A DNA stretch of 64,000 nucleotides from Ensifer sp. LC163 (GCF_001695855.1 NZ_MBSS01000018.1:1-64000); one strand, 5' to 3'. Numbered from the stretch's first letter, positions 53,829 through 63,788 are shown. Numbers and translations are program-made. The notes: generated by a model not told the origin, from the letters alone.

Positions 53829-54806
53829 ATGGCCAGCAATTCTTATGAGTCCGGACGTTTGAACCTGCCGTTCGTCGGCATCTGCACCTTCGGCAAATAT
53901 CCCTATCAGCCGGACTGGGACGCGATCGACGCGGACGTTGCCATTCTCGGAGCGCCGTTCGACTGCGGCACGCAATGGCGGGCGGGAACGCGCTTCGGGC
54001 CGCGCGCCATTCGCGAAGCCTCGACGCTGTTTTCCTTCGGCCACGGCGGCGCCTACGATCATGAGGACGACGTCACCTATCTGCCCAGCGGAGAGGTTTC
54101 GATCGTCGATATCGGCGATGCCGACATCGTTCATACCGACACGATGAAGAGCCATGCCAATATCGAATTCGGCGTGCGCAAGATCCTTGCCGCCGGTGCG
54201 CTGCCGGTGGTGCTGGGTGGCGATCATTCCGTCAACATCCCCTGCGTCAACGCCTTTGCCGAGGACTGTGCCCGTAACGGACCGATCCACATCGTCCAGA
54301 TCGACGCGCATCTCGATTTCGTCGACGAGCGTCACGGCGTGCGCTACGGCCATGGCAACCCGATGCGCCGCGCAGCGGAAAAGCCCTATGTCAGCGGCCT
54401 GTCGCAGCTCGGCATCCGCAACGTCTCCTCCACGGCGAAGGAGGGCTATGAGGATGCCCGCAAGATGGGCTCCGACATTCTGTCGGTACGGCAGATCCGG
54501 GCACTCGGCACGGATGCGGTCGTCGAGCGCGTGCCGGCCGGGGCGCGCTACTACGTCACCATCGACATCGACGGTTTCGACCCGTCGATCGCGCCGGGCA
54601 CCGGCACGCCGTCGCACGGCGGCTTCATCTACTACGAGGTGCTGGAGATCCTGGCGGCGCTGACCAAGCGCGGCACGGTCGTCGGCATCGACCTGGTCGA
54701 GGTGGCGCCCGACTACGACCACACCGGCGGCACCTCCATTCTGGCGGCACAGGTGCTGATGAACCTGATCGGTCGCGTCATGCATGACAGAGCAACGCAG
54801 CCCTGA
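53829..54806 (+). CDS. ureohydrolase (agmatinase/guanidinobutyrase family)
   Basis: Manganese-type ureohydrolase of 325 residues that releases urea from a guanidino compound. ATG 53829 follows GGAGGACAG. Metal ligands are all present: H133 in GGDHSV, D159-H161-D163 in DAHLD, and D246/D248 in DIDGFDP. The fold resembles SpeB/GbuA rather than arginase. Candidates are agmatine, 4-guanidinobutyrate, 3-guanidinopropionate or guanidine itself. First gene of an operon with an aldehyde dehydrogenase, a permease and a GMC oxidoreductase, which favours a larger guanidino acid as substrate. Confidence 0.85.
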   Translation: MASNSYESGRLNLPFVGICTFGKYPYQPDWDAIDADVAILGAPFDCGTQWRAGTRFGPRAIREASTLFSFGHGGAYDHEDDVTYLPSGEVSIVDIGDADIVHTDTMKSHANIEFGVRKILAAGALPVVLGGDHSVNIPCVNAFAEDCARNGPIHIVQIDAHLDFVDERHGVRYGHGNPMRRAAEKPYVSGLSQLGIRNVSSTAKEGYEDARKMGSDILSVRQIRALGTDAVVERVPAGARYYVTIDIDGFDPSIAPGTGTPSHGGFIYYEVLEILAALTKRGTVVGIDLVEVAPDYDHTGGTSILAAQVLMNLIGRVMHDRATQP

Positions 54807-54895
54807 TCGAAAAACCAGGGGAGGGCGGTGCGGCACTGCCGACATCGCAAAAAACCGGTGCGCGTGGAGCGCCCGGCTGATGAGGAGGAAGAGAC

Positions 54896-56404
54896 ATGGA
54901 CGATAGCGTCCGCAACTATCTGGAACAGTATGGCGTCAGCGACGCGACGCGCCGGTTCCTGGCCAAACCGCAGACGATGTTCATCGGTGGAGCCTGGGTC
55001 GACAGTAGCGACGGCGCGACTTTCGACGTCTTCGAGCCCTCCACTGGGGGCCAGATAACCCGAGTTCCCTCGGGCACGACGGACGATCTCGACCGCGCCG
55101 TCGCAGCCGCGCGCCGGCAGTTCGACGGTGGGGAGTGGCGCCGCCTCAAGCCACTCGAGCGAGAGCGCCTCCTGCACCGCCTCGCCGATCTTATCGAAAT
55201 GCACGCTGCAGAATTGGCGGAAATCGAAGCCATCGACATGGGCAAGTCGGTGACGTTTGCCCGCGAGGTAGACGTTCAGGGGACGATCGATACCTTCCGC
55301 TATTTCGCCGGCTGGGCTTCCAAGCTGCACGGGCGCACCGTCGAGCCGTCCATTCCCGGCAACTACCTGGCCTATACGCGCAAGGAGCCTCTTGGTGTCG
55401 TTGCGGCCATCGTTCCCTGGAACTTTCCGCTCCAGACCATGGCCTGGAAGCTCGCGGCCGCGCTTGCGGTCGGCTGCACGACGGTCGTCAAGCCGGCTGA
55501 ACTGACGTCGCTTTCGACCCTCCGCTTCGCGGAGTTGGTACAGGAGGCCGGAATCCCGGACGGCGTGGTCAATGTCGTGACCGGCCGGGGTAGTGTGGTC
55601 GGTGCGGCCATGTCGTCCCACCCGGGGATCGACAAGGTTACGTTTACCGGTTCTACGCCGGTCGGGCAGGAGGTCGGCCGGACCGCGGTCGGCGAGCTCA
55701 AGCACGTCACGCTGGAACTGGGAGGGAAATCACCCGTTCTGGTGCTCGAGGATGCCGACCTGACGAGCGCTGCCCGCGCCGTGGCCAACGGCGTGTTCTT
55801 CAACTCCGGGCAGGTCTGCGATGCCGGTACGCGTGTCTATGTCCAGCGATCGGTTCACGATGCCTTCCTCGACGAACTGGTCGCCGTCACCCGCACGCTG
55901 AAGATCGCGCCGGGCCTCGACCGCGATTGCTACATCGGACCCCTGGTGTCGGCGCAGCAGAAGAAGGTCGTTTCTGCGTATATCGAGGCTGGCCGCCGCG
56001 AAGGCGCCGAACTGATCCATGGGGGCGGCAGCCCCGATCGGCCGGGCCATTTCATCGAGCCCGCCATCTTCGCCCACTGCAAACCCGAAATGAGCATCGT
56101 GCGCGAGGAAATCTTCGGGCCTGTGCTGGCCACCGCCGCCTTCGGCAATCTGGACGACGCGGTCGCGCTGGCGAACGACTCCGCTTTCGGCCTCGCCGCC
56201 GCCATCTATTCGAACGACCTGTCGCGTGTGCATGGGCTTATTCCGCGCCTGCAGGCCGGCTCGATCTACGTCAACGCCCACAGCACCATCGATCCCTCCA
56301 TGCCGTTCGGCGGCTTCAAGGCGTCGGGCTTCGGCAAGGATCTGGGGCCGGAGCAGCTGGACTACCTGATGGAGACGAAGGCTGTCTGGATCACGCTGCC
56401 ATGA
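54896..56404 (+). CDS. NAD(P)-dependent aldehyde dehydrogenase
   Basis: Enzyme of 502 residues, ALDH superfamily. ATG 54896 follows GAGGAGGAAGAG. Motifs are PWNFPLQTMAWKLAAALAVG, FTGSTPVGQEV, the base in ELGGKSP, and the catalytic cysteine in FFNSGQVCDAGTR, then EEIFGPVLA and MPFGGFKASGFGKDLG. It resembles gamma-aminobutyraldehyde/betaine aldehyde dehydrogenases. With the ureohydrolase upstream it may oxidise a guanidino aldehyde such as 4-guanidinobutyraldehyde. Substrate is inference. Confidence 0.85.
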   Translation: MDDSVRNYLEQYGVSDATRRFLAKPQTMFIGGAWVDSSDGATFDVFEPSTGGQITRVPSGTTDDLDRAVAAARRQFDGGEWRRLKPLERERLLHRLADLIEMHAAELAEIEAIDMGKSVTFAREVDVQGTIDTFRYFAGWASKLHGRTVEPSIPGNYLAYTRKEPLGVVAAIVPWNFPLQTMAWKLAAALAVGCTTVVKPAELTSLSTLRFAELVQEAGIPDGVVNVVTGRGSVVGAAMSSHPGIDKVTFTGSTPVGQEVGRTAVGELKHVTLELGGKSPVLVLEDADLTSAARAVANGVFFNSGQVCDAGTRVYVQRSVHDAFLDELVAVTRTLKIAPGLDRDCYIGPLVSAQQKKVVSAYIEAGRREGAELIHGGGSPDRPGHFIEPAIFAHCKPEMSIVREEIFGPVLATAAFGNLDDAVALANDSAFGLAAAIYSNDLSRVHGLIPRLQAGSIYVNAHSTIDPSMPFGGFKASGFGKDLGPEQLDYLMETKAVWITLP

Positions 56405-56526
56405 GGCCCTGACCCATCGCCCGGCCGCCGCCCATGGGTGGCCCGGTTCCAAAGATCGGCGGCTGATGGAGCCGCAATTTCTCGCGGAAAGACGCCAGAA
56501 GGCGCGGTGCGACAAGGGGAACGACC

Positions 56527-56697
56527 ATGGAAGACAACGATATCGCCTGGCAAAACGAGCTGGCGCGCCGCGCCCGCATCTATGAGGATATTGAGGCGGG
56601 GCACTGCTTCGAGGGCACGATGACCGCGCTCGACTATACCGGCATGACTGTACTGACGGTCGTGCTCGTCGCCGCCTTCTGGATCTGGGGGGCCTGA
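56527..56697 (+). CDS. 56-residue single-pass membrane protein beside the NCS1 permease
   Basis: ATG 56527 is preceded by GGGGAACGACC. The product starts polar and acidic (MEDNDIAWQNELARRARIYE, DIEAGHCFEG) and ends with one membrane helix (YTGMTVLTVVLVAAFWIWGA). The stop is separated by one base from the permease start (ATG 56699), so the two are translationally coupled. Position and topology suggest an accessory subunit of the permease. No family recognised. Confidence 0.65.
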   Translation: MEDNDIAWQNELARRARIYEDIEAGHCFEGTMTALDYTGMTVLTVVLVAAFWIWGA

Positions 56698-56698
56698 G

Positions 56699-58159
56699 AT
56701 GACCGATCATGTTGCACACGAGCTTGTCGCCGCCGAAGTCGAGCGGGAGGACGCCAGCCGCAATCGCGCCGCCGCCGAACGCGGTGACGCGCCGCTGCTG
56801 CCGTCCGAGCGGCTCTGGGGCTTCTGGGAATTCACCTACGCCAATTCGGCGCTCGCCATCGCCACCTGGGCCTTCCTGATCGGTGGCGCCATCGGCCTTT
56901 TCGTCGGGCCGAAGGAGGGCATCGCCGCGATCATTATCGGCAACATCGTTGGCGTGGTTTTGACGGCGCTCGCCACCACCACCATGTCCGGCCGCTACGG
57001 CGTCGAGCAGTTCATCGCGCTGCGCAGCCAGTTCGGCTACAACGGCAGCCGCGTCGTCTATGTGCTGGCCGTGGTGCTGCTCACCATGGGCTGGCTTGCG
57101 GTACTCGCCATGATGTTCGGCCGCTCGATCGACGGCCTGATGGCGCTCAGCGCCGGGGAGGCCGCCAACCCGACCGGCGTCAAGATGATCATCGCCGCCG
57201 TCGGCGCCATCCTCGTCACCTGGTTCATCGTCGCCAAGGGGCCGACCTCGATCAAGTTCTTCAACATGGTCGTCTCGCCCGCGCTGGTGATCCTGATGGT
57301 GGTGATGCTCTATCTCATCCTCAGTCACCATTCCCTAGGCGAACTTCTGGCGATGCCGGCGCTCTCGCCTCCCTTCGAGGACAAGACGCTGAACTTCATC
57401 GTCGCGGTCGAAGTGAACCTTGCCGCCGGCTTCTCCTGGTGGCCCTATATCGGCAACCTGGCGCGGCTCACCAAGAACGAGCGCACCGCGTTCTGGCCGA
57501 ACGTCCTCGGCATCTTCGGCGCCGCCGCGCTCGGCGAGATCGTCGGTCTCCTGGCGGCCGTCGCGCTCGGCGAGAGCGATCCGACCATCTGGATGACCAG
57601 GATCGCCGGTCCCGTCATCGGCATCATCGCGCTGCTCTTCGTCGCCTTCGCCAACATGACCTCAATGGCGAACATCCTCTACACTTCCATCGTCGGCCTG
57701 AGGCAGGTCGGGACGGCCTCGGTGCGCGCCATTTCCTGGGGCACGGTCCTCTTCCTGTTCTGCCTCATCCCGCTCGGCCTCGTGATCTTCTATCCGCAGA
57801 TGTATGACGGCTTCTTCATCTTCCTCGTCTGGACCTCGGCGCTCAATTCCGCGCTCGCCGGCATCGGCATCGTCGATTACTTCTTCCTGCGCGGCCAGAA
57901 GCTCGACATGCGCAGCCTGCACGGGCCGCAGGAAAACGGCCCCTACCGCTTCTGGGCGGGGTTCAACCCCATCGGGCTCTTCGCGCTCGCCGTCGGCTGC
58001 ATCGTCTATGTCGTCGTCTTCAATCCGCAGACGCTCGCGAGCCTGCCGGCCTTCAAATACCTCACCGCTTCGCTTCCCGCCTGCCTTGCGGCCGGCGCCG
58101 TCCACTATGTCCTGACCCGGCTCTTCGCCCGCGGGCGCGGCTGGGGCCTCTATCCGTAA
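56699..58159 (+). CDS. NCS1-family nucleobase/hydantoin/purine-type permease
   Basis: Membrane transporter of 486 residues in the nucleobase:cation symporter-1 family. The N-terminal RLWGFWEFTYANSALAIATW and SRYGVEQF-like SGRYGVEQFIALRSQFGYNG are family marks; LAAGFSWWPYIGNLARLTKN and the many hydrophobic helices (about 12) fit. The likely cargo is the compound degraded by the operon rather than a nucleobase. Starts immediately after the small membrane protein gene. Confidence 0.83.
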   Translation: MTDHVAHELVAAEVEREDASRNRAAAERGDAPLLPSERLWGFWEFTYANSALAIATWAFLIGGAIGLFVGPKEGIAAIIIGNIVGVVLTALATTTMSGRYGVEQFIALRSQFGYNGSRVVYVLAVVLLTMGWLAVLAMMFGRSIDGLMALSAGEAANPTGVKMIIAAVGAILVTWFIVAKGPTSIKFFNMVVSPALVILMVVMLYLILSHHSLGELLAMPALSPPFEDKTLNFIVAVEVNLAAGFSWWPYIGNLARLTKNERTAFWPNVLGIFGAAALGEIVGLLAAVALGESDPTIWMTRIAGPVIGIIALLFVAFANMTSMANILYTSIVGLRQVGTASVRAISWGTVLFLFCLIPLGLVIFYPQMYDGFFIFLVWTSALNSALAGIGIVDYFFLRGQKLDMRSLHGPQENGPYRFWAGFNPIGLFALAVGCIVYVVVFNPQTLASLPAFKYLTASLPACLAAGAVHYVLTRLFARGRGWGLYP

Positions 58160-58177
58160 CCTTCCGGAACCACCGCC

Positions 58178-59863
58178 ATGACCGATACCTACGACTACAT
58201 CATCATCGGCGCCGGATCGGCCGGCTGCGTGCTCGCTAACCGGCTTTCGGAAGACCCGGCCACCAAGGTTCTGGTCCTCGAATACGGCGGCAGCGACAAG
58301 TCGATCTTCATCCAGATGCCGACGGCGCTGTCCATTCCGATGAACGGCACGAAATACAACTGGAAATACATGACGCTGCCGGAACCCGGCCTCGACGGCC
58401 GCCGGGTCCATTGCCCGCGCGGAAAAGTCATCGGTGGCTCCTCCTCGATCAACGGGCTCGTCTACATGCGCGGCCACGCCCGAGATTTCGACGAGTGGGA
58501 GGAATTGGGCGCGCGCGGCTGGCGATACGCCAATTGCCTGCCATATTTCCAGCGCGCGGAAAGCTGGCAGGACGGGGGCGACGCCTATCGCGGCGGCGCC
58601 GGCCCGCTTGCCACCAATGCCGGCAACAGGATGCAGAACCCGCTCTACCGCGCCTTCGTCGATGCCGGCCGCGAGGCGGGCTACATCGCCACCGACGACC
58701 CGAACGGCCATCTGCAGGAAGGTTTCGGACCCATGCATATGACCGTGAAGGACGGCGTGCGCTGGTCGACGGCGAATGCCTACCTCAAGCCGGCGATGAA
58801 CCGGCCGAACCTCACCGTGATCACCCATGCCATGACGCGGCGCGTGCTGCTGCACGGAAAACGCGCTGTCGGCGTCGAATATGAACTGGGCGGCGAACGC
58901 ATCGTGGCGAAGGCGAGCCGCGAGGTGCTGATTTCCTCCGGCCCGATCGGCTCGCCGCACCTTCTGCAACGCTCCGGCATCGGCCCGGCGGCGGTGCTGC
59001 GTCAGGCGGGCGTTCCCGTTCTGCACGACCTGCCCGGTGTCGGTGAGAACCTGCAGGATCATTCCGAGGTCTATATCCAATATGCCTGCAAGGAGCCGAT
59101 CACGCTCAACGGCAAGATGGGACTGTTGAGCCGCGCCCTGATCGGCGCCGAATGGCTGCTATTCAAGAAGGGGCTTTCGGTCTCCAACCACTTTGAAAGC
59201 GGCGGCTTCATCCGTTCCGACGCCTCGCTTCAATGGCCGGATATCCAGTTCCATTTCCTGCCGGCAGCCATGCGTTACGACGGCAAGAAGCCGCTCGACG
59301 GCCATGGCTTCATGGTGCTGACCGGGCCGAACAAACCCAAGAGCCGCGGCCATGTCAGGCTTCGGTCGCCGGAAGCCCATGAGCAGCCCGATATCCTGTT
59401 CAACTACCTCGACCGCGAGGAGGATCGCGAAGGCTTCCGCCGCTGCCTGCGGCTGACCCGCGAAATCGTCGCCCAGCCGGCCTTCGACCGCTTCCGCGGC
59501 GAGGAGATCGCGCCGGGCGAAAATGTCCGCAGTGACGACGAGATCGACGCTTGGGTGCGCGAAACCATGGAAAGCACCTACCATCCCTGCGGCTCCTGCC
59601 GCATGGGCGAGGATGCCATGGCGGTGGTCGACAGCGATCTCAAGGTGCGCGGTCTCGAAGGGCTGCGGGTGATCGACAGTTCCGTCTTCCCCGCCGAACC
59701 GAACGCCAACCTCAATGCGCCGACCATCATGCTGGCCGAGCGCGCCTCCGACATCGTGCGCGGCAAGCCCTTGCTTGCCGCCTCGAATGCCGAGGTCGGC
59801 GTCGCGCCCGGCGTCGGCGTCACCCAGCGCAGCGGCACGCCGATGCGTGCGGTGCGGCACTAG
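58178..59863 (+). CDS. GMC-family FAD oxidoreductase (choline dehydrogenase-like)
   Basis: Flavoenzyme of 561 residues that oxidises an alcohol to an aldehyde. FAD binding is shown by [20 protein letters not shown]; the GMC signatures are [19 protein letters not shown] and [17 protein letters not shown]; the active-site histidine is in [12 protein letters not shown] and the second residue in [15 protein letters not shown]. It is most like BetA, but no betaine genes are near. Placed in an operon with an aldehyde dehydrogenase and a ureohydrolase it could provide the first of two oxidation steps. Confidence 0.86.
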   Translation: MTDTYDYIIIGAGSAGCVLANRLSEDPATKVLVLEYGGSDKSIFIQMPTALSIPMNGTKYNWKYMTLPEPGLDGRRVHCPRGKVIGGSSSINGLVYMRGHARDFDEWEELGARGWRYANCLPYFQRAESWQDGGDAYRGGAGPLATNAGNRMQNPLYRAFVDAGREAGYIATDDPNGHLQEGFGPMHMTVKDGVRWSTANAYLKPAMNRPNLTVITHAMTRRVLLHGKRAVGVEYELGGERIVAKASREVLISSGPIGSPHLLQRSGIGPAAVLRQAGVPVLHDLPGVGENLQDHSEVYIQYACKEPITLNGKMGLLSRALIGAEWLLFKKGLSVSNHFESGGFIRSDASLQWPDIQFHFLPAAMRYDGKKPLDGHGFMVLTGPNKPKSRGHVRLRSPEAHEQPDILFNYLDREEDREGFRRCLRLTREIVAQPAFDRFRGEEIAPGENVRSDDEIDAWVRETMESTYHPCGSCRMGEDAMAVVDSDLKVRGLEGLRVIDSSVFPAEPNANLNAPTIMLAERASDIVRGKPLLAASNAEVGVAPGVGVTQRSGTPMRAVRH

Positions 59864-59924
59864 GAGCAGGGGCATGCTGCGGGGCATAGGATATGTCGTC
59901 GCGCGCCGGGATCGCGACGATCCG

Positions 59925-59950
59925 GAAGAGCCCCACGATTGGGCTCTCTT
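59925..59950 (+). terminator. terminator-like hairpin after the GMC gene
   Basis: AGAGCCC (59927-59933) pairs with GGGCTCT (59941-59947) around a seven-base loop, with flanking GA/TC pairs. The T tract is weak (CTTCATC). It lies between convergent genes. Confidence 0.5.
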
Positions 59951-60022
59951 CATCGAAACGCTTCTCCGCCGGCTGAGGTCCCGCTTCGGCGAAAGGCCTC
60001 GCGCGGAAACGGCGGAGCGGCC

Positions 60023-61492
60023 TCACGGCTGCGAAAGCGCTTCGGCAAGACGGCCGAGATAGGGCTTCATCCGCTCGGCGGGCACACCGGCATAGCCGAG
60101 GATGAGCGCGCCCGGCCGTCGGGTCGCGATCGTATAGTCGGACAGTGGATAACATTGCAGCCCGGCGTCGAGCACGGCGCGATGCACTGCCCGGTCGCCG
60201 CGGCTGCCTTCCAGCCAGGCGAGCGCGTTGAGCCCGCTTTCGGAGCAATCGACGCGCGCAAGCCCGGCAAGCGCCGTCCGGCCTGCCTCCTGGAAAGCCT
60301 CGCGGCGTTCGGCATAGAGGCCGCGCATGCGCCGCAGATGGCTGGCGAAATGGCCGCCACCGATGAATTCGGCAAGGGCGAGCTGGGTTTCCACCGGCAC
60401 GCTGCGATGGATCAGGCCCGAAAGATTGCGGAAGGCGCCGACGAGCTGCGGCGGCAGCACGAGATAGCCGACGCGGATGCCCGGATAGAGCGCCTTGCTG
60501 AAGCTGCCCGCATAGATGATCCGGTCATGGCTGTCGACGGAGCGCATGGAGGGCAGCGGCGCGCCGTCGTAGCGGAATTCGCTGTCGTAATCGTCCTCGA
60601 TGATCCAGGCATCGTTCGCCCGCGCCCATTCGAGGAGGGCGAGCCGGCGCGGCAGCGAGAGCGTCACCCCGAGCGGGTGGTGGCGCGAGGGCATGACGAA
60701 GGCAAGCCGCGCGTCGGGATGGCGCGCCATGGCGCCCGCGACATCCATGCCGTCGGAATCGACATCCACGGGGCAAAGATGCAGCCCGAGCGTGCGGAAC
60801 AGGTTGCTTGTCGTGACGGGGCCAGGGTCCTCGAACCAGATGCCGTCGCCGGGATCGGCGAGCGCCAGGGCGGCGAGCGTGAAGGCGGCATGCCCGCCGG
60901 GCGTGATGACGATCTGTTCCGGATCGCAGGAGTCACGCCGGTGCAGGGCGAGATATTCGGCGATCCTCTGGCGCAGCACCAGTTCGCCCGCGACATCGCC
61001 GTAGCCCATGGTGGCCCTGCCGCTGCGCGTCACCGCATTCCAGCATTTGCGCCAGACGGCGAAGGGAAAGCGGTCGAGCGCCGGTTGGTTGGGCAGGAAG
61101 GGTTTTTGTTCCATCTGACCGATTTCGGCCGATACGCCGCGCGATAGGGCGCCGATCCGCGACAGGCGCGGCGACGCATCGCTCTCGCCCAGCGTGAAGT
61201 GCGGTTTCGGCAACTGGCGGGGCAGGGCTTGGGAAACGAAGGTGCCCGCGCCCTGCCGCGCCTCCAGGTAACCTTCCGCCTTCAGGTTCTCCAGGACCCG
61301 CACCAGCGTCTGGCGCGACAGGCCCAGCTCTTCCGCAAGGATGCGGCTTGCCGGTAGGCGCGCGCCGGCGCGCAGGTGCCCGCGCAGGATCGCCATGCGC
61401 AACTGGTCCTGCACCTGGCGGAATTTCGGCAGGGCCACCGCCGCGTCGAGGCGAAGGAAGGGCAGGATCGGGCCTTCGAGCTGCTTGGCCAA
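60023..61492 (-). CDS. MocR/GabR-type transcriptional regulator (GntR HTH + aminotransferase-like)
   Basis: Protein of 489 residues. TTG 61492 is chosen because GGAGG stands six bases ahead; a GTG at 61525 is the alternative. Residues 1-75 form a GntR winged helix (PASRILAEELGLSRQTLVRV, LENLKAEGYLEARQGAGTFV). The rest is a fold-type I aminotransferase domain that binds pyridoxal phosphate, with the lysine in YAGSFSKALYPGIRVGY and IEDDYDSEFRYDGAPLPS. MocR regulators often sense PLP adducts of amino compounds such as GABA or taurine. Divergent from the ABC transporter genes at 61716, its likely target. Confidence 0.86.
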   Translation of the reverse strand: MAKQLEGPILPFLRLDAAVALPKFRQVQDQLRMAILRGHLRAGARLPASRILAEELGLSRQTLVRVLENLKAEGYLEARQGAGTFVSQALPRQLPKPHFTLGESDASPRLSRIGALSRGVSAEIGQMEQKPFLPNQPALDRFPFAVWRKCWNAVTRSGRATMGYGDVAGELVLRQRIAEYLALHRRDSCDPEQIVITPGGHAAFTLAALALADPGDGIWFEDPGPVTTSNLFRTLGLHLCPVDVDSDGMDVAGAMARHPDARLAFVMPSRHHPLGVTLSLPRRLALLEWARANDAWIIEDDYDSEFRYDGAPLPSMRSVDSHDRIIYAGSFSKALYPGIRVGYLVLPPQLVGAFRNLSGLIHRSVPVETQLALAEFIGGGHFASHLRRMRGLYAERREAFQEAGRTALAGLARVDCSESGLNALAWLEGSRGDRAVHRAVLDAGLQCYPLSDYTIATRRPGALILGYAGVPAERMKPYLGRLAEALSQP

Positions 61493-61715
61493 GGTGTGCC
61501 TCCGAAAATTGGTACAGTCGAACACACAATAATGGACGTTTGATTGTTGTCCAATTGTTACATCCTCTCCTTACACGAAGACGCACCGATGCAGCCCCAA
61601 AGGACGCAGACAGGTGCAAGGGGAACCGGGCCGGGCGGCAAGGCCGACGACCGGATGCAAGGACCAGAACAGCCATCGCCCACGCGCCGTCGAGAACGGC
61701 CAACAGGAGGTATCC

Positions 61716-62834
61716 ATGAACCGCTTCGTATCCCGCGCGGCCAGCCGCGCGTTCGTCTCGACGCTTGCCCTCGTCGTCGCCCTGCCGGGCCTCGCGAGCG
61801 CGGAGCCGCCGCAGGATCTCGTGGATGCCGCCACGAAGGAAGCCATGCTGACGGTCATCGCGCTGCCGCATGACTGGTGCAACTACGGCGAGGTCATCGC
61901 CGGCTTCAAGGCCAAGTATCCGGGCATCGAGGTCAACGAGCTGAACCCGGACGCGGGCACGGCCGACGAGCTGGAGGCGATCCGCGCCAACAAAGGCAAT
62001 ACGGGTTCGCAGGCCCCAGACGTCGTCGATCTCGGCCTCGCCTTCGCCCCGGCTGCAGCCAAGGAAGGCCTGCTCCAGCCCTACAAGGTGGCGACCTGGG
62101 ACGAAATCCCTGACAACATCAAGGACGCGGCCGGCTATTGGTACGGCGACTATTACGGCGTCATGGCGTTCGGCGTGAACAAGGACCTGCTGGAGACCGC
62201 GCCGGCCGATTGGTCGGATCTCTCCAAGTCCGAATACTCCGGCGCCGTTGCGCTCACCGGCGATCCGCGCTCCTCGGCGCAGGCGATCCTGGCGCTGATG
62301 TCGGCCGGCATTTCGCGCGGTGCGACGCCCGGCGCGGACTCCGGCGCCAAGGGGCTGGAACTCTTCGCGGAGCTGAACAAGGCCGGCAATTTCGTGCCCG
62401 TGCTCGGCAAGGCCGGCACCATCGCGCAGGGCCAGACGCCGATCGTCGCCGCCTGGGACTACAACCTGCTTGCCTGGCGCGATGCGCTGAACGGCAATCC
62501 GCCGATGGAGGTCGTCGTGCCGGCAAGCGGCGTGGTGGCCGGCGTCTATGTGCAGGCGATCTCGGCCTATGCGCCGCATCCGAATGCCGCAAAGCTCTGG
62601 ATGGAATATCTCTATTCCGACGAGGGCCAGACCGGCTGGCTGAAGGGCTACTGCCATCCCGCACGCTTCAACGCGATGCTGAAGGCCGGGAAATTCCCGC
62701 AGGAGCTGCTCGACAGGCTGCCGCCGACCGAGGCCTATGAGAAGGCGATCTTCCCGACCGTCGAGGCGCTGGACGCCAACAAGACTGCCATCGTCGAAGG
62801 CTGGGACAAGGTGGTCGGCGCCAACGTCAAGTAA
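61716..62834 (+). CDS. ABC transporter substrate-binding protein (polyamine/iron type)
   Basis: Periplasmic protein of 372 residues. CAGGAGGTATCC precedes ATG 61716. The signal peptide ends at LASAEPP. ATKEAMLTVIALPHDWCNYG, VIAGFKAKYPGIEVNELNPD and PIVAAWDYNLLAWRDALNGN fit the extracellular family that serves putrescine/spermidine and Fe(III)-type importers. The ligand is unknown; the neighbouring MocR regulator suggests an amino compound. Confidence 0.78.
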   Translation: MNRFVSRAASRAFVSTLALVVALPGLASAEPPQDLVDAATKEAMLTVIALPHDWCNYGEVIAGFKAKYPGIEVNELNPDAGTADELEAIRANKGNTGSQAPDVVDLGLAFAPAAAKEGLLQPYKVATWDEIPDNIKDAAGYWYGDYYGVMAFGVNKDLLETAPADWSDLSKSEYSGAVALTGDPRSSAQAILALMSAGISRGATPGADSGAKGLELFAELNKAGNFVPVLGKAGTIAQGQTPIVAAWDYNLLAWRDALNGNPPMEVVVPASGVVAGVYVQAISAYAPHPNAAKLWMEYLYSDEGQTGWLKGYCHPARFNAMLKAGKFPQELLDRLPPTEAYEKAIFPTVEALDANKTAIVEGWDKVVGANVK

Positions 62835-62849
62835 GCCGCGCATCCGGTG

Positions 62850-62876
62850 CGGAGGCTCCCCTTGGCGGAGCCTCCG
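62850..62876 (+). terminator. stem-loop after the binding-protein gene
   Basis: CGGAGGCTCC (62850-62859) is perfectly complementary to GGAGCCTCCG (62867-62876) with a seven-base loop. Same position as the hairpins in the other importer operons of the window. Confidence 0.65.
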
Positions 62877-62903
62877 GCCGCAGCGCCTTCAGGGAACAAT
62901 CCG

Positions 62904-63788
62904 ATGACGACAAGCGCCGCATCCCTGCCGTCCGCCTTGCGGCCGCGGCAGGTTCTCAGCTGGTTCGGGGTCGCCCCTTTCTTCCTCTTCGCCCTTCTGT
63001 TCCTCATCCTGCCAACGCTCAACATCGTCGTTGGCGCCTTCCGCAATGCGGCGGGTGAGGCGACGCTGGAAAACCTCGGCAAGCTTCTTTCGCCCTCCAT
63101 CCGGTCGGCCTTCTGGATCTCCATCGAACTCAGCCTGCTGACGGCGGTGCTCGGCTGTCTCTTCGGCTTCCTCATCGCCGCCGCCATCACGCTCGGCGGC
63201 CTGCCGCGCCCGCTGCGCAACGCCATCCTCACCTTTTCCGGCGTCGCCTCCAATTTCGCCGGCGTGCCGCTCGCCTTTGCCTTCATCGCCACGCTCGGCC
63301 GCCTCGGCTTCGTGACGATGCTTTTGCGCCACTGGTTCGGCATCAATCTCTACGGTTCCGGCTTCAACATCGTCTCGTTTCTCGGCCTGGCGCTCACCTA
63401 TCTCTATTTCCAGATTCCGCTGATGGTGCTGATCATCACACCGGCGCTGGAAGGCCTGCGGCGTGAATGGCGCGAGGCGGCCGAAAGCTTGGGCGCCAGC
63501 GGTTTCCAGTATTGGCGTCTGGTGGCACTGCCGGTGCTGTGGCCCTCGCTGCTTGGCACGCTCGCGCTCTTGTTCGCCAATGCCTTCGGCGCCGTCGCCA
63601 CCGCCATCGCGCTCACCGGCTCGTCGCTCTCCATCGCGCCCATCGTGCTCTTTGCGCAAATCCGCGGCGACGTTCTGAACGATCCGCATCTCGGCTACGC
63701 CATCGCCTTTGCGATGATCGTGCTCACCGCCATCGCCAACGGCATCTACATCCTGCTGCGCATGCGCGCAGAACGGTGGGTCAAATGA
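62904..63788 (+). CDS. ABC transporter permease (PotB type)
   Basis: Permease of 294 residues. ATG 62904 is favoured by AGGGA upstream. About six membrane helices are visible; the EAA loop reads EAAESLGASGFQYWRLVALP. It overlaps the next permease by four bases (ATGA). Confidence 0.82.
   Translation: MTTSAASLPSALRPRQVLSWFGVAPFFLFALLFLILPTLNIVVGAFRNAAGEATLENLGKLLSPSIRSAFWISIELSLLTAVLGCLFGFLIAAAITLGGLPRPLRNAILTFSGVASNFAGVPLAFAFIATLGRLGFVTMLLRHWFGINLYGSGFNIVSFLGLALTYLYFQIPLMVLIITPALEGLRREWREAAESLGASGFQYWRLVALPVLWPSLLGTLALLFANAFGAVATAIALTGSSLSIAPIVLFAQIRGDVLNDPHLGYAIAFAMIVLTAIANGIYILLRMRAERWVK

Noticed and set aside
55730-57331. 533-codon minus-strand frame
   Set aside because: Antisense to the aldehyde dehydrogenase and NCS1 permease genes; histidine/glycine-rich shadow composition.
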